From assembly GCA_027493615.1 (NCBI GenBank), contig JAOSKK010000012.1, positions 248,001-312,000 on the forward strand: a stretch of 64,000 bases of DNA. Direction: 5' to 3'. The notes beneath the pieces are model-generated. The model saw only the letters and a list, made by a program, of their open reading frames with translations, ran no database searches and was not told the origin of the DNA. This stretch comes from Verrucomicrobiota bacterium (lineage in GTDB: Bacteria > Verrucomicrobiota > Verrucomicrobiia > Limisphaerales > J093). Made by a program: the position numbers and the translations under genes. Numbering within the stretch: the stretch's first letter is position 1; each line of letters begins with the position of its first letter. This document shows, in pieces, positions 9,549 through 18,098 of the stretch.

Positions 9549-9623
9549 GCCAGGGTAGCTCAGCGGTAGAGCAGGGGACTCATAAGCCCTTGGTCGTGGG
9601 TTCGATTCCCTCCCCTGGCACCA
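9549..9623 (+). tRNA. tRNA with CAT anticodon (elongator Met, or Ile2)
   Basis: The acceptor stem GCCAGGG/CCCTGGC, the D-arm GCTC..GAGC, the anticodon loop CTCATAA and the TTCGATT loop are all present, with CCA encoded at 9621-9623. The paired G1-C72 rules out the usual bacterial initiator tRNA. Two stem mismatches are visible, A31-G39 in the anticodon stem and T50-T64 in the T stem, so the gene may be slightly degenerate or contain base errors. Met versus lysidine-modified Ile cannot be settled by eye. A restriction-gene relic begins 40 bases downstream. Confidence 0.88.
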
Positions 9624-9662
9624 CTCCAACACCAAGGAAGTGCCAACCAAATCAAAGCAGGT

Positions 9663-9965
9663 TCAGGTGGTTGCCCAGTCCGCACAGAGCAACTCCGCCT
9701 CCATCAGTACCGTCTTCACCGCCTCCTCCTGGGCAAGGATGTGTTCCTGGCCGGCGGGGATGAGCGCCAGCCGCTGAGCCGCGGTGCCCGTGATCCACCT
9801 GGCCGAACCGAAGCCGCGGAGCAGGTCGCGGGTGATGCCGTGCTTCTCGAGCATCACGGCGATGGCATGGCGCGTGTCGAAGGTCGGGTTCCCCTTGCCG
9901 CCACTTTCGGTGTACGCGGCGAGGGCGTGCCGCAACTGATCGGCGAGACCGAGGCAATCCACAAC
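9663..9965 (-). pseudogene. Relic of type I restriction endonuclease HsdR (C-terminus)
   Basis: The minus frame reads 'LADQLRHALAAYTESGGKG', 'AIAVMLEKHGITRDLLRGF' and 'RLALIPAGQEHILAQE', then ends within 30 residues. This matches from memory the C-terminal region of HsdR subunits, which contain 'YTESGGKG' and 'LLPAAQEHILAQE'. Nothing of the roughly 900-residue N-terminal nuclease/helicase part is present, and no HsdM or HsdS lies nearby. It abuts a tRNA, a common integration site, so it is probably what remains of a lost restriction island. Confidence 0.65.
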
Positions 9966-10095
9966 CCTGAGGCGAATACGCGGTGCGCGGTAGAATCTCC
10001 CGCGGTTCATACTCGGCCAGGGCTCGTCGTGCCTTTGCGGCCGCGTCGCACAACCCAAAAAGGCCAGCCCGGCCTCTCGCAGGCAACCGCCATCG

Positions 10096-11595
10096 CTATT
10101 CTGCCCGCAGCCTCCAGAACCGGGCCGGCACCGCCCCATCAACCGGAATCTCAAACACCCGCTCGTCGCCCTCGATGCGCACCTCCGGCTCGCTGGGCGT
10201 CCAACCCTCCGCCGGGCTGGCGGACTGTTCGATGACCACTGCGGAAAGCCCCGCCGGCCAGGCGCACTTGATCTTCGGCGCCAGCCCCGGCCCGGCGCCC
10301 GGCGCAAACCAGACCCGCAGGGGGAGCCTCGGCGGCCCCGCAGAGCCTTCGAGAAGCGTCAGGGCGAGGTTGTCCGCCGCGCCGTCGTTGTACGTCCCGG
10401 TGAAGCGACGGAGGCGGATCGTCACCTCGATGGTCCGGGTCCCCGGCGGCACAGCGCTCTGGTCCTGCTGGAAGATCAACGCCGTCTGGCGGTGGCGTGC
10501 GTGGGACGGGAGCGGCCCAAGTTCCATCTGGCCCAAGGGCGTGCCGTCGGACCGGAAATACCGCGCCGTGACCTGGGCACGGTCCTCATCCTCCGCCGCC
10601 ACGGCTAGCCAGGCCTCAAGCACCGCCTTCAGACGCCGCTCGTCAATCATCGGTGCCGCCGCTGCCACATCCACCCATTGCCTCGCCAGGCTGCTCGCAC
10701 TGTCGGGTCCGCCGACGAAGAGATTGCTCCCCCGGTTCTCCGGCCCGGGAATATCGCCGGCGAACGGGCTGCCGACGGCGTCGTATCGCAGGGCGGTCAA
10801 CGCGCCGGTGGTTTCCCAGCCGGCGGGCGCCGCCACGGCCAGCAAGTCCGCCGCGCCGACGCTGGCTTCGGCACCCGGATTGACCAGCAGATTCCGGTTC
10901 AGCACCGTCGAGGGATCGGTTCCGCCCCCTCCGGAGTAAGGGCGGCTCGAAAAACCACCCTGCCCCTCCCGCACGTTCCAGCGCGCCTCATGCTGCAGGG
11001 TCGGCACGCCGCTCACGCTCAGTTCCACCACCGTGAAGGTGACGTTACCGAACTGCAGGACAAGGCTCTCCGACGGCGGTTGCCCGGCGTCGCGCGCCTC
11101 GACTCCCAACTGGCTGACCAGAACCTCCTGGAGATCGATGCGGGCGAAAAGGACTGAAGACGGGCTCGGGCGCGTCAACTCGAGACGTGCCTCCCGGAAC
11201 CGGCGGCCCTGGGCGCAGGCCAGGGCCAGCGTCGGCGACGTTCGGTCGAGGTGCTTGGTGAGCTGCAGGCCGCCGAACTCGGGACCGCCGGTGCCAAGGC
11301 TCGCCAGCCGCACGTGGTCGCGCCAGTCGACCACAAGATCCGCCAGCGGTCCCGCCGCTCGCATCCCGGCAGTGCCTGGATTCGACAACGCCTGCTCCCA
11401 ACTCGTGAGTTCGATCCAGTCTTTGTGTTCCTTTTCCGTGGCTTCGCCCTTGAGGTCGTCAAGCCGGAGGTAAGCCGCGCCCCAAGCCACGCCAAGACCG
11501 AGCAGGCCCGTGGCCGCCCACGTCAACGCCGCGAGGCGAACCACCCCGGAAGTTCGCGCGGCCTGGCCCTGCCGGAAACGGGAGGCGGATTGCAC
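10096..11595 (-). CDS. Large exported protein with N-terminal Hcp-like domain
   Basis: The 499-residue product starts with a basic stretch and one hydrophobic segment (residues about 20-42), then 'AYLRLDDLKGEATEKEHKDW', which matches the Hcp (T6SS tube, DUF796) signature of a strand followed by 'GE(S/A)..k.H...I.l.sw'. The Hcp-like part spans about residues 40-200. After a Gly-rich linker comes a beta-rich region ('LLVNPGAEASVG') resembling carbohydrate-binding modules, and the C-terminus 'GAVPARFWRLRAE' is a usual verrucomicrobial secreted-protein ending. GTG 11595 follows the upstream stop by one base, so both Hcp-like genes are one transcript. No other T6SS gene is seen. Confidence 0.7.
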   Translation of the reverse strand: MQSASRFRQGQAARTSGVVRLAALTWAATGLLGLGVAWGAAYLRLDDLKGEATEKEHKDWIELTSWEQALSNPGTAGMRAAGPLADLVVDWRDHVRLASLGTGGPEFGGLQLTKHLDRTSPTLALACAQGRRFREARLELTRPSPSSVLFARIDLQEVLVSQLGVEARDAGQPPSESLVLQFGNVTFTVVELSVSGVPTLQHEARWNVREGQGGFSSRPYSGGGGTDPSTVLNRNLLVNPGAEASVGAADLLAVAAPAGWETTGALTALRYDAVGSPFAGDIPGPENRGSNLFVGGPDSASSLARQWVDVAAAAPMIDERRLKAVLEAWLAVAAEDEDRAQVTARYFRSDGTPLGQMELGPLPSHARHRQTALIFQQDQSAVPPGTRTIEVTIRLRRFTGTYNDGAADNLALTLLEGSAGPPRLPLRVWFAPGAGPGLAPKIKCAWPAGLSAVVIEQSASPAEGWTPSEPEVRIEGDERVFEIPVDGAVPARFWRLRAE

Positions 11596-11596
11596 T

Positions 11597-12154
11597 TCAA
11601 CCGCCTTTGTTCTGCTTCAGGTCCCAATACACGGCCACCGGCGTGTCCAGGGTGCCATCCGCCTTCTGGGCCCTGTAGGTCCAGGTGATCTTCGAGAATT
11701 TGAACGTGACAGCGTCGCCGGGCGCGGCACCGTCAGCGGCCGAATTCTCCACCCGCGAAACCAGCACGTCCTCCATCTTGATCGTGTAGTACTCCTGCTG
11801 TTCTCTCCCCGCCCGCCGCACGGTGAGCAACGCGCTCTTGATGTGTTCCCCACTCGCGCAGGCCAGGAAGAGCCGCGGGGAGGCCTTGCTCATCCGCGCC
11901 GTGATGGCGAAATCCTGGAAGGAAGCCTTCCCTGCGCCGGCGCCGCCACCCCCCGCGGTGCTCCCCGAGTTCGAAGCCGCCCAGGAGAAGGATCCGAGTT
12001 CGATCTCCCCCGGGTGCCTGGCGTCCTGCGATTCGCCCGGGATCCCGTCGATCTTGAGAAAATAGTCATCCGCTGCCGACACGGAAGAGGCCCCGGCCAA
12101 AGTCAACAGGGCGACGGCGGTGAGCTGGAGCAGTGCGCTCAGCCTGGTTTTCAT
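11597..12154 (-). CDS. Hcp-like protein with Sec signal peptide
   Basis: The 185-residue product has a clear signal peptide (residues 1-27, cleavage after 'SSVSA'). The mature start 'DDYFLKIDGIPGESQDARHP' and 'IELGSFSWAASNSG' are the N-terminal signature of the Hcp family. True T6SS Hcp proteins are cytoplasmic ring-forming tube subunits without signal peptides, so this copy is probably a secreted or periplasmic relative. An insert rich in Gly (residues about 63-75) separates the first strands from 'FQDFAITARMSKASPRLFLAC'. It is first in a two-gene minus-strand unit and divergent from the dynamin operon. Confidence 0.78.
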   Translation of the reverse strand: MKTRLSALLQLTAVALLTLAGASSVSAADDYFLKIDGIPGESQDARHPGEIELGSFSWAASNSGSTAGGGGAGAGKASFQDFAITARMSKASPRLFLACASGEHIKSALLTVRRAGREQQEYYTIKMEDVLVSRVENSAADGAAPGDAVTFKFSKITWTYRAQKADGTLDTPVAVYWDLKQNKGG

Positions 12155-12380
12155 GCACGCATCATAGGCTGGGTCGCTTCTTCGTCAAGGGAGGCTCGCG
12201 ACGCGCATCGTCCTTCGTCCCCGACTCGTCCGCCGGGTGACAGCACGAGACCGGGTTCCTCGCGCGAGCCACCCGAACGGGCGGACGGCTGGCCTGCCAC
12301 CGCCGACAGCCCGGAAGCGGCGCTGGCGAGGCTGTTGGCTTGGATGGCTTGCATCCTGACCTGCCCCACAAGCCGCGGCG

Positions 12381-12440
12381 TTGACGCCTGCCACCGCGCG
12401 CGCTAGCTTCATCCCCGTTGCAGGCAATGGAGTTTGCCTG
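12381..12440 (+). promoter_or_regulatory. Candidate promoter and small palindrome for the dynamin operon
   Basis: TTGACG at 12381-12386 and TAGCTT at 12404-12409 are separated by 17 bases, a reasonable sigma70-type arrangement although the -10 box is weak. A 7-bp inverted repeat (12421-12427 with 12434-12440, loop of 6) sits where transcription would begin and could be an operator. The rest of the 354-base gap back to the divergent Hcp-like gene at 12154 shows nothing else convincing. Confidence 0.35.
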
Positions 12441-12473
12441 ACCGCGTCGCGGCGAACCGCCCTCGGGCTGATG

Positions 12474-12507
12474 ACTCCTACCGACTAAATCGAGTCTGGT
12501 AGCGAGT
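12474..12507 (+). promoter_or_regulatory. Hairpin abutting the first start codon of the dynamin operon
   Basis: Positions 12474-12486 and 12493-12507 pair as three blocks of 4, 5 and 4 bp with two single-base bulges and a 6-base loop. The structure ends one base before ATG 12509 and occupies the place where a ribosome binding site is expected; no Shine-Dalgarno sequence is visible elsewhere. It may control translation of the first gene or bind a regulator as DNA. Confidence 0.4.
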
Positions 12508-12508
12508 C

Positions 12509-13225
12509 ATGGTAACCACAAGTCCAGCCGCCCCGCTGGTGTTGCCGTTCGTGGGGCGGACCCGAGAGACCGCGGAGCTGCGTCGGCTCCACGCCCTGCA
12601 ACAACACGCCCTGATCCTGGGTCCGGCGGGGGTGGGCAAGACCGCCCTCGTCGCGCACCTGCAACCCCAGCTCCGCTTCCTCCAGTGCCCGCACTCGGAA
12701 CACCTGGGCGAGATCTGCGCCAGCCTTGAGCGGGAGCTGGGCCTGACGACGGAAGGCTTGCGCCTCGTCGAACGGAAGCCGCGGCTAAGGCAGGCCCTCG
12801 CCCAGGCTGGGCGGACCGTGGTGTTGGACGGTGTCGGCTGGACGACGCCCAAGCTCTGTTCGTGGCTCGAGACGGTCATGGCACGCACGCCGGTCTGGCT
12901 GTGCACGCGCTCCGCCCATCCTTGGGACATCGGACATGCCTGGAGATTGCTGGTCCGGTTTCAACGGGTGGAACTTCAGGCCTTGCGGGCGGCCGAGACG
13001 CAGGCGCTGGTCGAGGCCGTCGTGCAGGGAGGTCTCGTGCCGCCACAGACGCGGTCGCTCGCCGCCTGGCTCCAGCGGCGGTCCGGCGGCAACCCGCGGA
13101 AGCTGTACCAGTTCCTCGCGGAACTGAACTCGGGCCACTACGATCTGGACAATCCCCTGGCCTTACGTCGCCTGGAGATGGACCGGCGCATTCACGAAGC
13201 CTTTCCCCCGCCGCCGCCGGCATGA
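12509..13225 (+). CDS. Small AAA-type ATPase, first gene of the dual-dynamin operon
   Basis: The 238-residue protein has a Walker A 'GPAGVGKT' (residues 38-45), a Walker B 'TVVLDGV' (103-109), a sensor I-like 'VWLCTRSAHPW' (129-139) and a 'SGGNPRKLYQFLAEL' sensor II-like helix (192-206). It ends shortly after that helix with a Pro run. This is a minimal P-loop core of the ORC/ExeA/STAND-like type without an obvious effector or DNA-binding domain. It overlaps the first dynamin gene as ATGA, suggesting equimolar coupled synthesis. Its likely job is to act as an ATP-dependent switch or sensor for the operon. The function is unknown. Confidence 0.8.
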   Translation: MVTTSPAAPLVLPFVGRTRETAELRRLHALQQHALILGPAGVGKTALVAHLQPQLRFLQCPHSEHLGEICASLERELGLTTEGLRLVERKPRLRQALAQAGRTVVLDGVGWTTPKLCSWLETVMARTPVWLCTRSAHPWDIGHAWRLLVRFQRVELQALRAAETQALVEAVVQGGLVPPQTRSLAAWLQRRSGGNPRKLYQFLAELNSGHYDLDNPLALRRLEMDRRIHEAFPPPPPA

Positions 13226-15223
13226 ACGAGAATCACCAACGACATCTGCTGGTGACGCTGCGCCACCTCGACCACCTGCTGTCGGGTGCCGAGCAGGCCC
13301 TGGCCGGATCCCTTTCGCCCTTTGCCGAGTACACGCAGGACTCAACCCCCGTGCAGCGCCAGGTGGTCCACGATCATATCGAGCGGGTGCGCGCCACCCT
13401 GCTTCGGGTCCTGGCGGACCTGGAGCTCCCCGGCCCGCGCCGGTCTGCGGGGCGCTCTGGGCGGCGCGCGGACAGATCACCTTCGCGTCCATCGCCATCG
13501 CGGAGATGGAACCGAAGCGCCTGCGCGGCTACGGTGCCCTCTCCGAAAGTGACACCCGCAAGGTCGAACGAGCCGTGGCGGAATTGAACGCGGCGCTCGA
13601 ACCTTTGAGCGCCTTCCTCGACCAGGGACCCGGCGCGGATCTCCAGGCCCGCCTCGATCGGTTGGAGCAAACCCGCGACGAGGTTCGGCTGGTACGCGAA
13701 CTGGAGCGGGTCATCACCCACCACGGCCTGGTGGAGTCGCGCGGCGCCCTCGCCCGCCTGTTGGACCGCATGGAAAACGGCGTCTTCGAGATCGGTCTCT
13801 TCGGCCGCGTGAGCTCGGGCAAGTCCTCCCTGCTGAATCACCTCCTGGGCGGAGAGGTGCTGCCCGTGGGCGTCACGCCCGTCACGGCCGTTCCGACGCG
13901 GGTCCGGTACGGTTCCACGCCGCGGGCAGTCATCGAGTTCGCGACGCGCAAGCCGGTGCAGGTCGAGCTCGAGCGGTTGGCCGAGTTTGCCACCGAGCAA
14001 CAGAATCCCGGCAACGCGAAGCACGTCGCGCGCATCGTGGTGGAAGTGCCTGCCCAACGCCTGCGTGAAGGCGTCCTGTTCGTGGACACGCCCGGCCTCG
14101 GCTCGCTGGCCACCGGGGGCGCCGCCGAAACGGTCGCTTACCTCCCGCGTTGCGACTTGGGCCTGGTGCTGGTGGACGCGGCTTCGACCCTGAGCCACGA
14201 AGACCTGGCCCTGCTGCAGGCGCTCGCGCAGGCCGGAGCCCAGGCCATGCTCCTGGTGAGCAAGGCGGACCTCCTGTCACCGGCCGACCGCGCGCAGGTG
14301 GTGACGTATGCCGAGCGCCAGATCGCCGACCAGTTGGGAATCCGCCTGGGCGTCCATGCCCTGAGCGTCGTCGGTGCCGAGGCCGTGCTCTGCGATCGCT
14401 GGTTCACCACTGAACTCGAACCGCTCCTCACCACCCACCGCGAGCAGGCGGCGCGTTCGCTGAAACGCAAGGTGGGCGCCCTGCGCGAAGCCGTGATCCA
14501 AGCCCTCGAAGCGCGCCGTCGGGGCCCGGGCCGGCCCCCCGGAGCCACGGAAGCTGTGACCGCCTTGCGGAGCGCTGATGCCTGGATCGAAGCGGCAGAG
14601 ACCGCCTGTGGCAAGCTGGTGAACGAGGTGCCCGACCTTGGCCCGGCGCTGATTGCCCGCGCGGCAAACGCCTTGGCCGAAGCGTGGCAAACACGCGTGT
14701 CGGCGCCTGACGCGTTGGCGGGCCAATGTACCGCCGCCCTTCTGCATCCCGTCGCCGCCACCACCAGCAGAATGATCGAACGGCTGGAGGACCTCCGCCG
14801 GCAGCTCGAGGAGGCCCTGGCAGCCGCACGGCGTGTGCCGGGGGGCCTTCGAGCCTGGGCGAACCGCTGCCCCGCCCCGCCGGCCTCCCCCTCTTCGACC
14901 CCGGACGTCTGCTGTCAGGCGACGACCTGCGCCGGCCACGGCTGGCGATGCTGGGGTTCGGGAGGGTCCTCCGCCACGGGGCCAGCGTCCGCCTGCAGCG
15001 CACCCTCGGCGACCCGTTGAGCTCCCTGCTCCGGCAGCACGGCCAGCAACTGCGGAAGTGGCTGCGGGAGGAACTCACCGGCTTGAGGGCCGCCTTCCAT
15101 GCCCAGGCTGACCCGCTCCGTGCAGCGTGGGAGCCCCCGATGGCGGCGTCTGCCGGCGACACTGCCCCCGCCAGGAGTCTGGAAAGCGACCTTGCCCTCC
15201 TGCAACATTGGCCGGGCAGTTGA
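13222..15223 (+). CDS. Dynamin-like GTPase 1 (frameshifts near 13435 and 14850)
   Basis: ATG 13222 opens a helical N-terminus ('HHLLVTLRHLDHLLSG'-type) that shifts frame in the CCCCGGCCC region near 13435. The main frame has all GTPase motifs: G1 'GRVSSGKSS' (13803-13829), G2 threonines in 'PVTAVPT', G3 'DTPG' (14085-14096) and G4 'SKAD' (14259-14270). The 'TEQQNPGNAKHV' segment before G3 is typical of bacterial dynamin-like proteins. A helical C-terminal part shifts frame once more near 14850 and ends at 15223. Intact length is about 665 residues. Such proteins bind and remodel membranes. The 'HNTE' element present in its operon partner is missing here. Confidence 0.82.
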
Positions 15224-15237
15224 GGCCGCCTGTCATT

Positions 15238-16365
15238 ATGCGAATCCTCATTGTCAGCGACATCCATGGCAACTGGCCCGCCTTGCAGGCGGTTCTGGCC
15301 GCGGCGCCGCCCACCGATGAGGTGCTCTGCCTGGGCGACCTGGTGAACTACGGCCCGCAGCCGGCCGAGTGCGTCGGATGGGCCATGAACCAGGTGGATC
15401 GCGACTGGGTGGTCCAGGGCAACCACGACCGCGCGCTGGGCCGCGGCGAAGACCCCCACTGCTCGGTGGCGTACGCGGCCCTGGCCGCCGCCACCCAAAG
15501 TGCCACCGAGGGAATGCTGAACGAGGACATGAAGCGGTTCCTCGCCAGCCTCGAGCCCCTGCAACGGTTCCAACTGGGCGAGGCCGTCTTCGTGGCCTGC
15601 CACGCCGTGCCTTCCGACCCGCTCTACCACTACCTCCCGGACATCGGCCCGGTCACGCTGTGGGAGTCGGAGCTCAACGGCGTGGGCTGGCCCGACTTTC
15701 TCCTGCTCGGCCACACCCACTTGCCCATGAAAACGCGGTTTCGCAAGACCCTCGTGGTCAATCCCGGCAGCGTGGGCCAACCCAAGGACGGCGATGCCCG
15801 GGCTGCCTACGCCCTATGGGAGGATGGGGACATCACCCTGCACCGGACGGCCTACGATATCGAGGCGACCCTCCGGGCCTACGGACGGCTGAACCTGGAT
15901 CCCCAGATGGTCGCGGTGTTGGCCGAGGTCCTGCGCACCGGCGGTCATCTGCCTCTGGACCAGACACCCGGCGAACTGCTGCAGACATTCTACCGGCAGC
16001 ACCCGGACAAGCTCGAAGCCATCTTCTACCTCCAGAAACTCCTGAACCGACGGGTCGGCCTGGACACCGATCGTCTGGACGATCGCGCCCGCCAGCACTG
16101 GACGCTCAACTACTGCCGGGCACTGGTGCAGCAAACCGCCCGGCTGACCGAGTGCGTGCCGTGGAAGTGGTGGGCCACCTATGAGAAATTCGACAAACCC
16201 CATGCCCGCATCGAGATCGCCGAACTGCTGCACCTGGTCATCTCGCTGGCCCAGGTCCTCGAGCTCACGCCGCAGGAGCTCTTCGAGCTGCACACCAAAC
16301 AGCATCGGCTCGGCCTGCTCAGCCAGGAACCCACCGGTGGCACCCCACCGCCAGCCAAGACTTGA
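15238..16365 (+). CDS. Metallophosphoesterase fused to a degenerate all-alpha dUTPase-like domain
   Basis: Residues 1 to about 205 are a calcineurin-like phosphoesterase with every metal motif: 'SDIHGN' (D8, H10), 'GDLVNYG' (33-39), 'GNHD' (61-64), 'CHA' (121-123) and 'GHTH' (158-161). Residues about 255-360 resemble the dimeric all-alpha dUTPase fold ('LQKLLNRRVGL', 'VPWKWWATYEKFDKPHARIE'). The first catalytic ExxE position is QxxR here (Q299, R302) and the second is ExxE (E326, E329) instead of ExxD, so NTP hydrolysis is probably lost while nucleotide binding could remain. It lies 14 bases after dynamin 1 and 12 before dynamin 2. A nucleotide-gated phosphodiesterase is a reasonable guess. 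Confidence 0.78.
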   Translation: MRILIVSDIHGNWPALQAVLAAAPPTDEVLCLGDLVNYGPQPAECVGWAMNQVDRDWVVQGNHDRALGRGEDPHCSVAYAALAAATQSATEGMLNEDMKRFLASLEPLQRFQLGEAVFVACHAVPSDPLYHYLPDIGPVTLWESELNGVGWPDFLLLGHTHLPMKTRFRKTLVVNPGSVGQPKDGDARAAYALWEDGDITLHRTAYDIEATLRAYGRLNLDPQMVAVLAEVLRTGGHLPLDQTPGELLQTFYRQHPDKLEAIFYLQKLLNRRVGLDTDRLDDRARQHWTLNYCRALVQQTARLTECVPWKWWATYEKFDKPHARIEIAELLHLVISLAQVLELTPQELFELHTKQHRLGLLSQEPTGGTPPPAKT

Positions 16366-16377
16366 GTGAGGTGAGGT

Positions 16378-18098
16378 ATGATGGGACCCCAAGGGATCTT
16401 GGATCGCGTGGCGAAGGTCGCCGGAGACTGGCACCTCGCGAATCTCCAGCCCCAGATCGCCGCCTGCCGCCGGCAATGGAACGGCCACACGACCATCGAC
16501 GTCGCCGTCTTCGGACGCTTCAAGGCGGGCAAGAGCTCCTTCCTCAATCATCTGGCCGGACGCGCCGTGCTCCCCATCGGGGTGGTGCCACTTACCGCAG
16601 TCATCACGCGCCTGCGCTACGGGCCGGTGGAGCGCGCCGAGGTTCGTTTCCTCGACGGAACCCGCCGCGCCATCGCGCTCGAGGAGATTGGCCTCTACGT
16701 CGCCGAGAACGAGAACCCCCGCAACCGGAAGCAGGTCGCCGCGGTCGAGGTCGAGTTGCCCGCCCTCGAGCCGCTCGCGCCGCTCGAGTTTGTGGACACC
16801 CCCGGCCTGGGCAGCGCCTTCGCACACAATACCGAGACCGCGATGCAATGGCTGCCCAACGTGGGCGCCGCGCTGGTGGCGGTCAGCTCGGATGCACCGC
16901 TCTCGGAACGCGATCTGGCCCTCCTGGCGGAACTGCGCCAGCACACCCCTAAGATCGCGCTCCTGCTGACCAAGGCCGACCTCCTCACGGAACCGCAACG
17001 CGCCGAGGTGCTCACCTTCGTGCGCCAGCAGCTTCGCAGCCCCCGGCCAACGGCGACCGATCGCGACGCCCCTCCCCCAGCGCCGACGCCAGGTCCGGAC
17101 CGCCCGACCCCGCCGGGGCGGCCGAAGACGAATGGCCCGTCTTCTTCTATTCCGTGCGGCCTGGCGAGGACGGCCTGCGGACGGTGCTCGAACGTCAACT
17201 GCTGGCCCCCTCATCCAGCACCGCGAGACCGCCGCCGCCCACATCGCGCGCCACAAGCTGGATGCGTTGCTTCGCCTGACCCTTGACTACCTCCGGGTGG
17301 CGTTGGCCGCCGCCACGCAGGCCGAATCCGCCCGCCAGACGCTGCAGGAGAAGCTCGCCGAGGAACGCGCCCAATTCGATCTCCTCCGCGCGGAGCTCGG
17401 CACGCTGGCGCGTCAGACGTCCACCAGCGCGCTGGACGGGTATCTGGCTCGCTTGCTCCCGGTGCAGCAGACGCTCCAGGGGCGGGTCACGCAACGGCTC
17501 AGCGAACAACTGCCGCGGTGGGCGCCTGCGTCTGCCGCCCTTGCTGGCCGCCTGGCGCCAGTGGCTGGGGGAGTTCCTCCAGGCCGAGCTGAGCGAGGTG
17601 TCGCGGACCCAACAGGCGATGTTCGTCGCCCCGTTGCACCAGGTCCGCACCCACCTCACGCGCAGCCTCCGCGCGTTCCACGACCGCCTGGCCGACCACG
17701 TGAAGTCGGCCCTCGGGGTGACACTCGCACCGCACGAGTTCCTCCTCGAGGTCCCGGAGCCAACGGCGCCGCCGGTGGACGTGGCCTTCGCGTTCGACGC
17801 GGCCTTCACCACCGCGGTTGCGTTGATCCCCACCACCCTGTTCCGACGCCCCCTCCAGCGGGTGCTGCTGCGGAAGGCCCGCTACGAGGTCGAAAAGAAC
17901 CTCTCCCGGCTGGCGGCCGGCTGGCGGGACCGGGTCGCCGGACTCATTGACCGGCTGACTCGTGACGCCGAACAACAGGCCCGCGACGAGCTGGGCACGC
18001 TGGAGCATACCCTGGCTCAAACCGCCTCCAGCGCCCCGGGCCTGCGGCAGGTGATCCATGAACTCGAGCAGTTCCAGACCCGACTGCGCACGGAATGA
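16378..18098 (+). CDS. Dynamin-like GTPase 2 (frameshifts near 17080, 17205 and 17520)
   Basis: The G domain is intact: G1 'GRFKAGKSS' (residues 46-54), 'PLTAVITRLRYG' carrying G2, G3 'DTPG' (140-143), the 'HNTE' element (150-153) and G4 'TKAD' (198-201). After 17040 the frame jumps in C-rich runs, but successive frames give 'EWPVFFYSVRPGEDGLRTVL', 'IQHRETAAAHIARHKLDALL' and a long helical stalk to 18098. Near the C-terminus 'FTTAVALIPTTLFRRPL' is a hydrophobic paddle-like segment expected to insert in membranes. Intact length is about 570 residues. The partner at 13222 is a distant paralogue, which suggests a heteromeric pair as in other bacterial dynamins. A second ATG at 16381 is possible. 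Confidence 0.84.

Noticed and set aside
9549..9623. Initiator tRNA
   Set aside because: The first base pair of the acceptor stem is matched (G-C), whereas bacterial initiators have a mismatch there.
10096..12154. Evidence for a type VI secretion system
   Set aside because: The Hcp-like proteins have signal peptides or anchors and no Tss, ClpV or VgrG gene is present.
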